The position numbers and the translations under genes are program-made. The notes below the pieces were generated by a model. It saw only the letters and a program-made list of their open reading frames with translations, searched no databases and was not told the origin of the DNA. From Siphonodentalium dalli (taxonomy: Eukaryota > Mollusca > Scaphopoda > Gadilida > Siphonodentaliidae), in assembly GCA_032622095.1 (NCBI GenBank), contig CP136064.1, positions 5,017,512-5,081,511 on the forward strand: a DNA stretch of 64,000 nt, written 5' to 3'. Positions 12,389 to 25,050 of the stretch are shown piece by piece (the first letter of the stretch is position 1; every line of letters begins with the position of its first letter).

Positions 12389-13335
12389 GCAAGGATAGTG
12401 AATGACTCGGGGTTGATGGTTCCTTACCACCCAATAATGATCAACATAGTTGGTAAGTTCTTGACTGAATAAACAGCAGTTAGGAAGTTTATACTTCACA
12501 TGTATATATAGCTCAGATTATTATTATACTAGTTTAAAGATGCATAATCCGATTCAACGCCCCTCAATTACTATTTATTTGGATTCGGGGGTAAAAACAA
12601 ATTTGATTCGAGTCGAGGAACCCACCTATCATAGCTCAGAGTTATTATACTTCCATATTTTAATATGGGAGTATATTGTATTTCTGTTGGGGCATTTTTC
12701 GGTTTAATTGGAAATACTGAGGCAACCAATGGTAGTAGGGACGCGAAATCTCTGGGGAAGGTAGAATATAAGAGCTAATGAAAATAACGGTATCCTGATT
12801 TCGGCCGAACGTTTCTTTATAGAGTTATCGCCCTTTTACGTTTCTCCATTTTTCTCTATTATTATTCTCTATTATTATTTTTCTGAATAAGTTTGTAACG
12901 CTTAATCTCAGCAACCGCTGAATGTAGAACGCTGACATTGTCGGCGTGTGTATATCTTCTATAGTACACAGTCGTTAAGCCGTTGATAATTTGTCCGTGC
13001 TTGATATATGGGGTTATGGCCCTTAACCCGGCCTCTCACATTTATCGACAATTGTAGAGTATATTTGGAACGCATTGAGATAGCGGAACGGGACAAATAT
13101 TATGGTGTATAGCATCTTAAGCGTAGTTCAGTTCTACAAAATGGCCGTTGTCAGATTATTTACCGCGGCGTGGGGAGGGGTTTTCAATGTCGCAAAAATT
13201 AAATTCCCTCTGATCGCGACCAAACCTACATGTCACTCCGATAACGATGACGTGAAAATTTTGTAAATCCGTCCAAAATTGACCGAGTTACCCGCCCCTG
13301 AATGTTCAAAACAAATAATGGAAGAAAATGGATAA
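12389..13335. other. Intron sequence with one dispersed repeat
   Basis: No gene. 12540-12635 (CAATTACTATTT.TTTGG, TTCGGGGGTAAAAA, GATTCGAGTCGAGGAAC) is the inverted counterpart of 26668-26762. The remainder shows nothing I can assign. Confidence 0.5.
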
Positions 13336-14001
13336 TAACGAACCAAATATAGACTATATCTGATTTTGTGACGTCCCCAATTATTATCTAATACGACGCA
13401 GCTGATTTGAATTTCGCGGGCGCTTTTGTCGCACAGTAGATCGGCGGGCTTAAAGCAGTAATCGGAAAATCTTGTAAATGTGTCTTGCAAATGAGAATTA
13501 TGAACATTGAATTACAATGAAAGTTCATTCGTAGCGTTAGTTTACCTTTTATTGAGAAAATAAGACACAATAAATAACGACACTATGGTAACTACAGTCT
13601 ACACACATCGGGGCGAGTGAAAAGTGATCGAAATTCCTGATGTGAAATATAATAAGAATGTCATCACGAATTTACCGTTCTACTGTGCGAAGGTGGGCAT
13701 TTAATGTACAGCACTTGGTACGGTGCGGTACTGTGCGAAACGAAATAACATATATTTAATAAGGAATTAATTGTTATCATAAGACTATATAGTACATATA
13801 TGCATGTGATAATCCAAAAATATACTATTTTCTGGAATCGAAAGGAAACACATAATTATGAACAAAGCAGAAGATACATTCAGGCGAACTCACTCAATGG
13901 GGAAAGTTACACGATGACGTTGTTCGTCGATTTTCGTTGAAATGGACACGGTGACACCTTTGAATGAAATGAACAGCTATGAAATGGACACGTTTCTCGG
14001 T
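13336..14001 (+). repeat. Dispersed duplicate, copy 2 (partner 4130-4813)
   Basis: Same order of motifs as 4130-4813, including the foldback right arm (CGCACAGTAGATCGGCGGGC, ATTACAATGAAAGTTCATTC). It carries an extra ~23 bp (ATTTAATGTACAGCACTTGG) before the GTGCGGTACTGTGCG motif. The two copies flank the first visible GH9 exon. Confidence 0.85.
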
Positions 14002-14471
14002 TATTATCGTCAACAATCGTGGAACATCATACACAGTTTGAAACTTCGAGAAACAGTTATTCCGATGAACCAATATCTGAGTTACAGTTATGAATACGGT
14101 GCGGTACTGTGCGAAACGAAATAACATATATTTAATAAGGAATTAATTGTTATCATAAGACTATATAGTACATACATGCATGTGATAATCCAAAAATATA
14201 CTATTTTCTGGAATCGAAAGGAAACACATAATTATGAACAAAGCAGAAGATACATTCAGGCGAACTCGCTCAATGGGGAAAGTTACACGATGACGTTGTT
14301 CGTCGATTTTCGTTGAAATGGACACGGTGACACCTTTGAATGAAATGAACAGCTATGAAATGGACACGTTTCTCGGTTATTATCGTCAACAATCGTGGAA
14401 CATCATACACAAATTTGAAACTTCGAGAAACAGTTATTCCGATGAACCAATATTTGAGTTACAGTTATGAA
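13721..14471 (+). repeat. 376-bp tandem duplication
   Basis: Copy 1 is 13721-14096 and copy 2 is 14097-14471. Both begin CGGTGCGGTACTGTGCGAAA and end GAGTTACAGTTATGAATA, with very few differences. The short open frame 13942-14124 lies within it and has no recognised domain. Confidence 0.92.
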
Positions 14472-16210
<1,739 letters not shown>

Positions 16211-16397
16211 TGGTATAATATGGCATTTATTGTATATAATGTAATCTGGGGGTTCGATGGTATAATAAGGCATTTATTTTATATAATGTAATCTGGGGGT
16301 TCATGGTATATAATATGGCATATGTTTTATATAATGTAATCTGGGGGTCCGATGGTATAATATGGCATTTATTTTATATAATGTAATCTGGGGTTTC
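16211..16397 (+). repeat. ~47-bp tandem repeat, four copies
   Basis: The unit GGTATAATATGGCATTTATT + TATATAATGTAATCTGGGGG + TTCGA starts at about 16211, 16258, 16304 and 16352. Confidence 0.92.
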
Positions 16398-16974
16398 GAA
16401 AATTAAGTGGGCCTTTAGTATTAAGAGTATGATGATATCCAAGTAGGCCTTATTAGGGTGACATCAGGGGAGCATGTGTAAAAAGGAACCAACATCATGT
16501 GAGACGAATAACCAAGAGGGATTTTTGGGAGGGGGTTCTTGCACATACCAGGTGTGTTAACATCCTGGTATAAAAATACATCATGGGTATCTACAAGCTA
16601 GGTGCAAAAAATATATTGGGAAAATATGTGCGGGGGACATGAATTAGGTGTACTAACATCCTGTGATGAAAAATATAATAATGTGGTTGTGTAGCGGACC
16701 AGGTGTGTTAACATCCTGGCGAATATGATGCATATTGTAAGACTATATATAGGTGTATAAATATCAGTATAAAGGTATCTTTTCACAGTGCGGGAGATAT
16801 CACAAAGGGGAAAACAGAAGTGCTAGGTGAAATAACCATCCCGGGAAAATATGTTAATGGGGGTGGTGTTAATAGATTAATTAGGTGTTTGAAGATGTGA
16901 TTTGGTGAGAAATGTGCATTTTGCTAGAATATAATTATAGGTGCATGATGATGGAAATTTCAATACAAATATAA
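16398..16974 (+). repeat. Diverged short repeats (AGGTGTGTTAACATCCTGG type)
   Basis: CAGGTGTGTTAACATCCTGG recurs near 16548 and 16701, with variants near 16648 (AGGTGTACTAACATCCTG) and weaker ones to about 16960. No gene. Confidence 0.6.
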
Positions 16975-17020
16975 GGTGCGTTCACACGCTGGCAAATTTG
17001 TCTGCCAACTGTGCAGGCAA
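16975..17020. mobile_element. End fragment related to the MITE at 9430-9843
   Basis: AAGGTGCGTTCACACGCTGG followed by CAAATTTG closely resembles the left end of the 9430 MITE. Only this terminal part is recognisable before the minisatellite begins. Confidence 0.5.
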
Positions 17021-17036
17021 TTCGGCGCAGATGTTC

Positions 17037-17220
17037 ATTTTGTTAGGGTTTGGCGCAGAGGGATCTAGTGTGTATGATCCGGCGCAGAGGAGCGTAGTAT
17101 CGTAGGATTCGGCGCAGAGCGATGTAGTGTGGTATTCTTCGCAGAGGGGTGTAGTGTGTTAGGATTCGGCACAGAGGGATGTAATGTGATAGTATTATAC
17201 ACAGAGGGGTGTAGTTTGGT
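17037..17220 (+). repeat. ~30-bp minisatellite, left of the Gypsy element
   Basis: The unit is TTAGGATTCGGCGCAGAGGG + ATGTAGTGTG with variants, about six copies. The same unit continues immediately beyond the right end of the Gypsy element (21906-21957). Confidence 0.9.
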
Positions 17221-17250
17221 TGAGGGTTATATAAGGCCATAGATACATCA
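17221..17250 (+). repeat. 5' LTR remnant (30 bp)
   Basis: Closely matches the last 30 bp of the right LTR at 21876-21905 (TGAGGGTTATATAAGGCCAT, then ACATCA). The rest of the 5' LTR is missing and the minisatellite abuts it. Confidence 0.8.
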
Positions 17251-17330
17251 GTTGGCGACGATGATTACCAAACAAGTCCGTGCATCGATTCATTTAATGG
17301 AGAGTGCGATCAATAGACATTAAAAACGTC

Positions 17331-18120
17331 ATGGCAGAATTACCTATGTTCCCTAATTTCGATGCACTGGAAGAGTCTTCCATAGCAACACGATGACCCA
17401 AATATATCGATCGGTTCGACAATTTTATGGTAGCATGAAATATAGACAATGATGCTAGAAAGAAGGCGATGTTGCTCCATTATTCAGGCTCTGCTGTGTA
17501 TGACATATTTGAAACTATCAAAGATAAACCGGCTTCCGCTGCCGCCGCAGGTGATGGTCAACAGCCTGTACAAGGAAATTCAGAACCAAATATGAGGCGT
17601 ATGTTCAAAAACTCAATACGTATTTCAATCCGAAGAAAAATTTGACATATGAACGTTATAAATTCCGCCAGTGTCGACAGAAGCCTGGGGAGTCAATGGA
17701 TGCATTCAACACAATCAAGTCTCAAATAATCTTTACTACCGAGTCATCGAAAATACGTCCGCGGGCATTGTGACAAGACTTAACATTACAACAAATTCTT
17801 ATTCTTGCTCTAACAATGGAGGTTTCGGATGTACAGGCTTCGGACATTGAAAAGACACCCAATCACAGATAAATCCACATCAAGTGCATTCTAACGTGCA
17901 TGAAATGGACACAGGCCATGTTCATAAAATAAACTATCAGCACAAGTCACATTATTTCAACAAAGTCAAAAAGCAAACAGGTCAAAACTCAAATATCAGC
18001 AAACCTTGGTTGTCATGCTATTTCTGTGATGGATCGTATCCACATAGAAATGGACCCTGTCCTGCAAAAGGGAAGACGTGTGGATTTTGCGCATAGGAAA
18101 ACCATTCTGAATGGGTATGT
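17331..18120 (+). pseudogene. Gypsy gag remnant with zinc knuckle
   Basis: It starts at an ATG reading MAELPMFPNFD, is interrupted by a TGA after 21 codons, and continues in another frame (RFDNF, then KKAMLLHYSGSAVYDIFE). A later frame gives YFNPKKNLTYERYKFRQC, typical of Gypsy gag. Near 18016-18114 there is a double cysteine motif (CYFC...C, then a CX2CX4HX4C knuckle). That knuckle carries an in-frame TAG at 18094. Gag would form the particle and bind RNA; this copy is broken. Confidence 0.88.
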
Positions 18121-18600
18121 AACAGAAAAAAGACTGCAGAGGCCGATAAAGGTCAAGAACGTTGAAAACAATCAACACAAAATTCTATATGCAGCTGCAG
18201 TAGGTGGCTACGAAGATTTCGATTCTGATGAATATGTGTTTACTGCGAATTTGAATCCGAGGGAAGGCTCCGAAGGTGATAGTAGGCCGCATACAATCAT
18301 AACATCTGAGACATCTATCAACGTGTTGTTGTATTCGGGCGCAACAGTCAACATTATGTGATCAGATACTTTCGAATCTTTAAAAGAAACTCCAAAACGT
18401 ACAATTCCAACGAACCATTGCCTATTAAAGGAAATTCACTACACTTGTATCATGTGTCGCAACATTATACGTGCTTGATGGGAAAAGCGAGTCATTGCTA
18501 TGTTTCAGAAAATGTCAAAATTTGTGTCTTTTCCATGTTGTGTATCATGTGACCAATAACGATTACAACGATTCATGAAAACGAATTCTTCACCAATACA
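18121..18600 (+). pseudogene. Gypsy protease remnant
   Basis: Within the frame 18026-18361 the sequence ends LLYSGATVNIM and a stop. Aspartic proteases of this group carry D(S/T)GA; here the catalytic Asp is replaced by Tyr (TAT TCG GGC GCA near 18331). The enzyme is inactive as read, apart from the frame breaks. Confidence 0.8.
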
Positions 18601-19340
18601 AACTTCTGTTTCTGGAATTGGAAAGCTGAAAGATTATGAGGTCAAATTCCACATCAATCCGAACATTCCATCAGTTGCACAACCGCCACGTCGCATACCT
18701 TTTCATATGAGTTCAGATGACGAAGAAGGTTGAGCGTGAGTTAGAAATACTTGAAAAATCAGACATCATCGAAGTGTTACAGATTGTGCAACACCGTGGG
18801 TGTCACAAATCGTAGTGGCTCCCAAAGAAAATGATCTAGATAAATTTGTGGGGACATGAGATGCGCTAACAAGGCCATAATCCGTGAGCGTCATATATAT
18901 CTACTATCGATGATACATTATCACAAGTGAATGGATCAACAGTGTTTTTGGAGGCACATCTGAACCGTGGTTTTAATCAACTCCTCCTTCGCCAGATAGC
19001 CGTTACATTACGACTTTTGCCACACACACAGGGTTATACCGATATAAACGATTAAATTTCGTAAACAGCTCAGGTCCAGAGAAATTCAATCAGCTCATCA
19101 GGGACACACATTCTGGCATTCTGAACGTAATAAACATAGCTGATGATATTTTAATTCATGCAAAAACGGAGCGCAAACATGATGAGGTACTGAAACAAGT
19201 ACTTCAGCGTCTCGATGATAATAATCTCACCTTAAATCAGTATAAAATATTTTGGAACGATTTTCTCAGAGGAGGGAATAAGAATGGATCCGGAAAAAAT
19301 AAAGTCAATCTCAAATATTTGAGAGCCGCAATGAGTTGTT
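18601..19340 (+). pseudogene. Gypsy reverse transcriptase remnant
   Basis: Pieces in shifting frames are typical of Gypsy RT: VKFHINPNIPSVAQPPRRIP near 18645, ILEKSDIIEV near 18748, ITTFATHTGLYRYKRLNF near 19005, and the active-site segment NIADDILIHAKT near 19134-19170, where the (Y/F)xDD box appears as IADD. At least three frameshifts and stops interrupt it. RT would copy the element's RNA to DNA. Confidence 0.9.
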
Positions 19341-19983
19341 GAATTACGTTCTTATCTTGGAATGGTAACATTTGCTTCGCGGTATATACCAAACTTCGCT
19401 CAGAAAGTTAACACATAAAAATACCAAATTTATTTGGGAATCGCAACAAAACCAAGCATTCGTGGTAATTCAGAAGAACTTAACAGATGATAATTGTTTA
19501 GCGTACTTCAATTTTGAGGCCGAATCAGAGATTATAGAGGATGGATCACTGAATGGACTTGGCTCGATTTTGATCCAGAAACAGAAATCTGTACTGATGA
19601 AACCAATTGCAAGTGAAATTCTGACGCTGACTGAAAAGCGATAGAGTCAACTAGAAATTGAAGCTTTAGCAATTACATGGTGTCTTCAACATTTTCGACT
19701 TTACATTCTCGGCAAGCATTGCACAGTGGTTACCGCTCATCAGCGCCTGAGAACTACATTCAATAGTTCGAGATCATGTATGTCAACTAGGGTAAAGCGT
19801 TGGTGCTTGAAAGTTCAAGAGTATGATTTCACGGTGGTGTATCGATCGGGAAAATCTAATCCGGCTGACTTTGTCTCTAGATATTCCTCCGAAATCATAT
19901 CTAATACTCTGCCAATCGCATATGGCTTGGACGCAACGTGTCGAGGAATATATTTCGTATCTCTCAATGGAAGCTGTACCTAA
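19341..19983 (+). pseudogene. Gypsy RNase H remnant
   Basis: Frames give LTHKNTKFIWESQQNQAF, SLNGLGSILIQ, then after a TAG LEIEALAITWCLQHFRLYIL and a segment ending KSNPADFVSR. This is the usual RNase H order of Gypsy pol. In the conserved TDHxPL box the Asp codon reads Ala (TAHQRL). Confidence 0.88.
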
Positions 19984-21400
19984 AGCAATGACTTTCGCAG
20001 AAATAAAAATTGCATCGAAGGAGGACCTATGATTCAGGAGATGATAAGACTTATTCATGATAATTTATCGCGATTGCCCATGTAGGACATCTTGGAATTG
20101 TTGTAACCAAACAATGCCTCAGAGAGAAAGTTTCATTTCCAGCTATCGACAGAAAAGTGGAATCGGTCATTAACCCTTTACCCAACAGAAGGGCCCTGTG
20201 CCAATGCATTCTCTTATATATGCGAGTCGACCATAGGTCGCCTTGCATATATAAGAGAATCCATTGGCTTAACACATATTAAAAATGATAAAATTGTCAA
20301 AGAATGTAGAAAAATATAAGAAATGTAAGAAAAAATTATAAAATTGTTAAAGAATGTAAGAAAAAATGGTAATTTTTTTTAGGCCAATGCATTCTCTTAT
20401 ATATGCGAGGCGACCTATGGTCGACTCGCATATATAAGAGAATGCATTGGCACAGGGCATAACTGTAACCATCACAATGTGGTCAATGAACCGGTTCCAA
20501 TGATATCCATATTTGTATGGTGTTATTGAGACAGACCGAAGATAGTTTAGGCTGTTGAAGCTTTATTTGGGCGTTTTTGGCCGTTTTGTTGGGTAAAGGG
20601 TTAAAAGCTGCCTAGCATGTCAATATGTAGATGTAAAAACTAAATCGGAACCAATTCATATGAATGAACTTCCAGCAAATGTATGGGGGAGTGTGTCGGC
20701 GGATTTCTGTGGACCACAAGCAGCTGGAGGGTACTTATTGATTGTCGTGGATGAGAATTGGAGATATGTGATTGTGGAACCAGTTACATCAGTGTCATAT
20801 GCAGCTGTAATTCCGGTGCTTGATAAGCTGTTCACTATAATGGGAATTCCGAAAACTTTGAAAAAAGACAATGGGAGCCCCTTCAATTCAGAGATATTTA
20901 AGGAGTTCTCTGAGTACCTGGGATTTAAGAACCATATGATAACACCAGTTTGGCCACAAGCAAACGGTACCGCAGAAAAGTTAATGTTTAACATTAAAAA
21001 GGTATTGCAGACTGCAAGTGTGGAAGGCAAAACCATTTCAACAAGTTCTACATCAATATTTTAGAAACGGTCTGGCAACACAACACTCAACAACTGGAGT
21101 TACGCCATATTCACTGATATTCAACTACAGAGTTGGAACAAAGCTCCCAACTATTTCTAAACCGTTGGACGATAATAATATTGGAGACACTGACACAGGG
21201 TACAAAGCTAAGATAAAAGCGTATACTGACAAAAGTGAGTCCACGAAACATAGAGACATTTACATCGGTGATGCAGTTTTAGTAATACAAAGTGGTAAAG
21301 GGAAGCTGGTCACAAAATATAAACCAAAGCCATACAAAGTCGTGGAGATAAAGTTTCCACAGATTACAGTGGAAGTAAAGAGGGTCATCGAATAACAAGG
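19984..21400 (+). pseudogene. Gypsy integrase remnant, split by a MITE
   Basis: The zinc-binding part lies at about 20030-20170 and continues after the insertion from 20605 (a CLAC pair near 20612). The core frame 20660-21064 shows the three acidic positions in ADFCGP, KKDNGSPF and NGTAEK, spaced as in DDE integrases. A frameshift near 21040 moves the rest into 21018-21395 (TGVTPYSLIFNYRVG, then VLVIQSGKGKLVTKYKPKPY). A final RRPPRRLIEEI segment near 21560 is typical of the pol C-terminus. Confidence 0.9.
20174..20600. mobile_element. piggyBac-like MITE inserted in the Gypsy integrase region
   Basis: It is flanked by TTAA on both sides (20170-20173 and 20601-20604) and has terminal inverted repeats CCCTTTACCCAAC / GTTGGGTAAAGGG. 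TTAA duplication with CCC-type ends is characteristic of the piggyBac superfamily. Inside are two palindromic modules in inverted orientation (20196-20275 and 20380-20455) of the CCAATGCATTCTCTTATATA type also found at 8213-8695 and 25900-26153. No transposase frame, so non-autonomous; 427 bp long. Confidence 0.9.
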
Positions 21401-21760
21401 AACATTTTATATTTCAAGAACATTTCAAACAATCTCTATGATCAACAAGATTCAGTTTCAGACGAGGAGTATGGAGATAATAGTGGAAATCAGCCACCTG
21501 ACATGGTTGAACCAGGGGTTCCTCCACATGTACAGGGTTCACACCCGGTGAGAAATAGGAGACCACCACGTCGGTTGATTGAAGAGATATAGTACTACCA
21601 GCACCTTTTGATTCAGACAGACATTTGATTAATAGCGTTTTAAACGTTTGATTGATAGTTTTTATGGAAATTATATCGACAATTATTCATTTTATTAACT
21701 TTAAAGTTTAAAGAAGTGATTCAGTTTTGGTAAAAACTTTAAAGAAGGGGAGATAAGTCA

Positions 21761-21905
21761 TGTATATAGATATAGAGTTATGTATCTTGTATCTGAGATA
21801 GAGTCATGTATCTTGTATCTGAGATGAGAATAATCACGTAATTTATTCAACTTTTACAATCAATCTAATCAGTCCTGAGGGTTATATAAGGCCATAAACA
21901 CATCA
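21761..21905 (+). repeat. 3' LTR of the Gypsy element
   Basis: It begins near TGTATATAGATATAGAG after the purine tract at 21741-21752 and ends ACATCA. It contains two direct copies of AGTCATGTATCTTGTATCTG-like sequence. The start is uncertain by a few bases. Confidence 0.7.
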
Positions 21906-21957
21906 TATGGTATTCGGCACAGAGGGGTGTAGTGTGTTAGGATTCGGCACAGAGGGG
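21906..21957 (+). repeat. ~30-bp minisatellite, right of the Gypsy element
   Basis: Two units of ATTCGGCACAGAGGGGTG...TAGTGTGTTAGG, the same family as 17037-17220. Their presence on both sides suggests the element inserted into this minisatellite. Confidence 0.85.
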
Positions 21958-22051
21958 TGCATAGTCTGATATGATTTAAACGATATTAACTAGTTTGATA
22001 GTTACTTTTCATACTTACTGTTTGTCTGTTTTGTTGGATACTCACACCGTG

Positions 22052-22600
22052 CACTGCCAAAAATATTTTCTCAATTCAGGAAAAAAAAAATCTTGAAATG
22101 AGATATTATCTTGGGAGAATAGCTAGAAAAATAAGAAAAAACATATTTTCTAGGTCAAGAAATGAAAGGGTGGGAAAATTTCTTGTCTGAGAAAATTTCT
22201 TTAAGAAAACACAGTAATCTTAGTAAGAAAATCCTAGTAAACAAATCTTAGTATAGATTTTTTTTCTTAATGTAGGAAAGATTGTTTTTCTCACATAAGT
22301 TTATTTTTCTTGAAATAAGATAAGTTTAAGATACTGCGATTATCTTGGGAGAATAGCTAGAAATTTAAGAAAGCTATACAATTAATCTAGAACAAGAAAT
22401 TATATTTTCTATAGTTAGAAATATCGTCAAGATATTTTTTCTTAAGTGAGCCAATTTTTTCTAGAATGAGATTTTCTCAAGCAGGAAAATAAATCTAAGT
22501 AAGGAAAACAAGTTTTCTTAACTAGGAATATTTTTCCCAATTAGGAAAGATATATTAGAAAACAATTCTTAATTAAGAAAAACATTTAATTTTAAATTAA
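22052..22600 (+). mobile_element. CACTGCCAAAAA-ended repeat, copy 1
   Basis: It begins CACTGCCAAAAATATTTTCT and consists of AAGAAA/CTTGAAA/TTTCTTA-rich sequence. The same terminal motif ends the inverse-oriented copy at 38115-38418 (ATTTTTGGCAGTG). The far end is not clear. A non-autonomous DNA element is likely. Confidence 0.65.
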
Positions 22601-22689
22601 TATATAATTTCAATTGTGTTTTAAAATATACAATTGACATTTATTCTGAATATAAAAACTTCTATAATAGAGACAATAAGGGGACTTAA

Positions 22690-23182
22690 AGGCACGGGAG
22701 GCCTTAGTTGTCGAAAATATTCATATTTGTTTCAATCACCGTAAACAGAAAAACATTAAAACGCATACAGTTTTGTTCATATATACCATGACCATCGCGT
22801 AAACAGCATGCTATCATAAAGACCTACTATAATTTACCAAAGCAGGAGCCTGATTGTGTTACAGAAGGCAGCACAGTGTTACTGGATAATCACACACAAA
22901 TGATATAAATGCTCTTTATTCGTTCCATATCAAAATTCAGCAACAATGAACGCTCTTTATGTTTACCATCATAATATAAACAAACACCAGGAAAGTACCT
23001 TTTTATGCTTTTGTTTACATAAGAATGGTCAAACATATGACAATAACATACTGTTTATGCGATATTTCTTATTTGTATACGGACAAAGTCTGTCTGCATT
23101 TAAATATTCTTTCTGTTTGTGGCGGTTTTTGACCGGTGGAAATATTTTCACAGCATACCCACCGCCAAGGCCTCCCGTACCT
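22690..23182. mobile_element. TTAA-flanked MITE (AGGYACGGGAGGCC ends)
   Basis: TTAA lies at 22686-22689 and 23183-23186. The ends AGGCACGGGAGGCCTT and AAGGCCTCCCGTACCT are inverted. The TTAA duplication fits piggyBac or Kolobok superfamilies; the AGG start rather than CCC leans to Kolobok-like, with low certainty. The open frame beginning 22946 runs out of the element and has no recognised domain. Confidence 0.75.
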
Positions 23183-23186
23183 TTAA

Positions 23187-23856
23187 ACTTTAAATATACA
23201 ATCAACAATTTCTCGTTACAGTTATGGGTTTCTAAAATTGCAAGTGGCCAAACAAGATACTGTGTACATTCGCGAAATGAAACTATACAAAGTACCTGTA
23301 TCTTGTTCTGCCTCTTAAAATTGTATAAACCTATATACGCAACAAAAAATATATCGATTGCTAATAATTACATCCCGACACATGATTTTCAATATATTTA
23401 TAGAAAGAGTTACCTCAAATCTGTCGGTTGAAAAAAAAATATATAACAATTTCTGTTATTTGAGTATCCAGTTCAAACGATAGGAAAAAACATCATCACA
23501 CATGACGAAACAAGCACTGTATGTGCCTTAATAAACATCGTAACCCTGTATTTTTAAATGCACATATTCTAGGACGGGTGATGTGTAATAAACACAGAAA
23601 GACACTTGTATTAATGGATTTGTTAATACAGCACTTGTGCCATAGAGGAAAGATAGAACTCTAGGGTGTGCTGTTCATTCCGTCATTGTGCGCTAGCACT
23701 CGTGTCATATCAACAAACCCATAAACAAAATTGTGTAATTCTGAGTATAAACAGCATGGTTTCAATAGCTGTTTCATGAATCATGCAGATTGCAGGTTTA
23801 CTGTTCAGGTACTAGCCCAAGTCTTTTCGGTATGCAACAGCTTGAGATATCGAATA
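23187..23856. other. Intron sequence, no gene seen
   Basis: AT-rich with no recognised feature. Confidence 0.45.
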
Positions 23857-24069
23857 CAGTAATGCCCCGAGTATAATCGACTCCTTAAACACAGTCGAAT
23901 TATGGGTAACTTTTCAGGATTTAGTCGGATATATGGCTTGTTGCCATTCATCGGAAAGCTCTCTGAGAGCTTTCCGATGAATGGCAACAAGCCATATTTC
24001 CGACTAAATCCTGAAAAGTTACCCATAATTCTGCTGTGGTTAAGGAGTTGATTACTTAGAGCATTACTG
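23857..24069. mobile_element. 213-bp palindromic MITE, mariner/pogo-like
   Basis: An almost perfect hairpin with practically no loop: the arms meet at GAAAGCTCTCTGAGAGCTTTC. The ends are CAGTAATGC / GCATTACTG, preceded by TA on the left (CA on the right). CAGT-type termini with TA target preference are typical of the pogo/Tigger branch of Tc1/mariner. Open frames through it are palindrome by-products. Confidence 0.85.
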
Positions 24070-24839
24070 CAGTTGAAACTGTTTTGGATCGAGTCCTGTC
24101 CGGCTACTCTTCTATAACCTCTCAAGATTTTGAAGTGTTGAATGGGTCACCATGAATCGCTCAATTAAACAATCGCAACGGTGTTGAGTGTTTTGCTTAT
24201 CGCTCACTATTTACTGCTGTATATAAACAAACGATTGACTCACACAAAGTGTGTTTTGTGGATAATAACGCATTCATATGAACATTATCCTATACTATTA
24301 GTATATTCTTGGGAAACTTTTTGTAAATGTTATTTATAAATTATAACCTATAACGAAGGCCATCCATTCCTTTAAGTTCCAAAGATATAAGGAGAATCAC
24401 TGCATTTTAATTGCATACCGCATCCATCGTGGTGCTGTTTTGTGTTCAAGTGACAACCTTACCATGGTGTTGGAAATTACTGCAGTGTAATACCACAGCA
24501 TTACCTGGGTAACACCACGTTAGAGATGGTCAATTACTTTAAGTATATGCAGGTTTGAAATCATCACGCTTGGGAAAGGCTGCCCTCTATGTTCTTGTAA
24601 AAAAGCGTCACTTTGACCTAATCTGACGAAATACTGGTAGTGCTACAATCAAGATAACTTCAACCCACAATTCTGGGCGTAAAGTCCATTATAGAAGAGT
24701 ATCGGGGTGGGACTCGGTCCAAAACAGCATCAACCCAACCGATACCACAAGTTGTGGACAGGGAAAACTTGATCTAAACAGATACTAGTACATGCATGTA
24801 TTACAAGCATTAAAGGGTACACTAAATCCGGCCATTTAT
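24070..24839. other. Intron sequence, no gene seen
   Basis: Nothing supported. A short imperfect inverted ACCATGGTGTT / AACACCACG pair occurs near 24462-24520. Confidence 0.4.
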
Positions 24840-25050
24840 GAGACCATCTCCTTGTATACTCAACAGAATATATGCAACAAATGAATGAATTTTGCCCATG
24901 GATAATTGCAACACCTGTGTGCTCTATGAACAATGCAAACATGGTATTTATAATGATAATGAATTATTGGCTGGAGTCATAAATTCATTTTCATTATAAT
25001 TTATACCATGTTGTTTGCATATATTCTGCTGAGAATAAAAGGAGATGCTC
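24840..25050. mobile_element. Inverted-repeat element
   Basis: The outer pair CATCTCCTTGTATACTCA.CAGAATATATGCAA (24844-24880) is mirrored at 25012-25047. The inner pair TGCAAACATGGTATTTATAA (24935-24954) is mirrored at 24998-25018. The two pairs are separated by about 60 bp of unmatched sequence on the left only. Confidence 0.7.

Larger units (their letters stand above)
17221..21905 (+). mobile_element. Degenerate Gypsy/Ty3-type LTR retrotransposon
   Basis: The order gag, protease, reverse transcriptase, RNase H, integrase is that of Gypsy/Ty3 elements. The right LTR (about 21761-21905) follows a purine tract AAAGAAGGGGAG and ends TATAAGGCCATAAACACATCA. On the left only the last 30 bp of the LTR remain (17221-17250), directly followed by GTTGGCGACGATGA, a primer-binding-site-like start. 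Many stops and frameshifts break the coding region, and a 427-bp MITE splits the integrase part. It lies inside the large GH9 intron in the same orientation as the gene. It is a dead, old copy. Confidence 0.93.

Noticed and set aside
20656-21036. 126-residue minus-strand frame
   Set aside because: It is the antisense shadow of the Gypsy integrase core, which matches the family on the plus strand.
22946-23431. 161-residue frame as a gene
   Set aside because: It crosses the right end of a TTAA-flanked MITE, has no recognised domain and has low-complexity composition.
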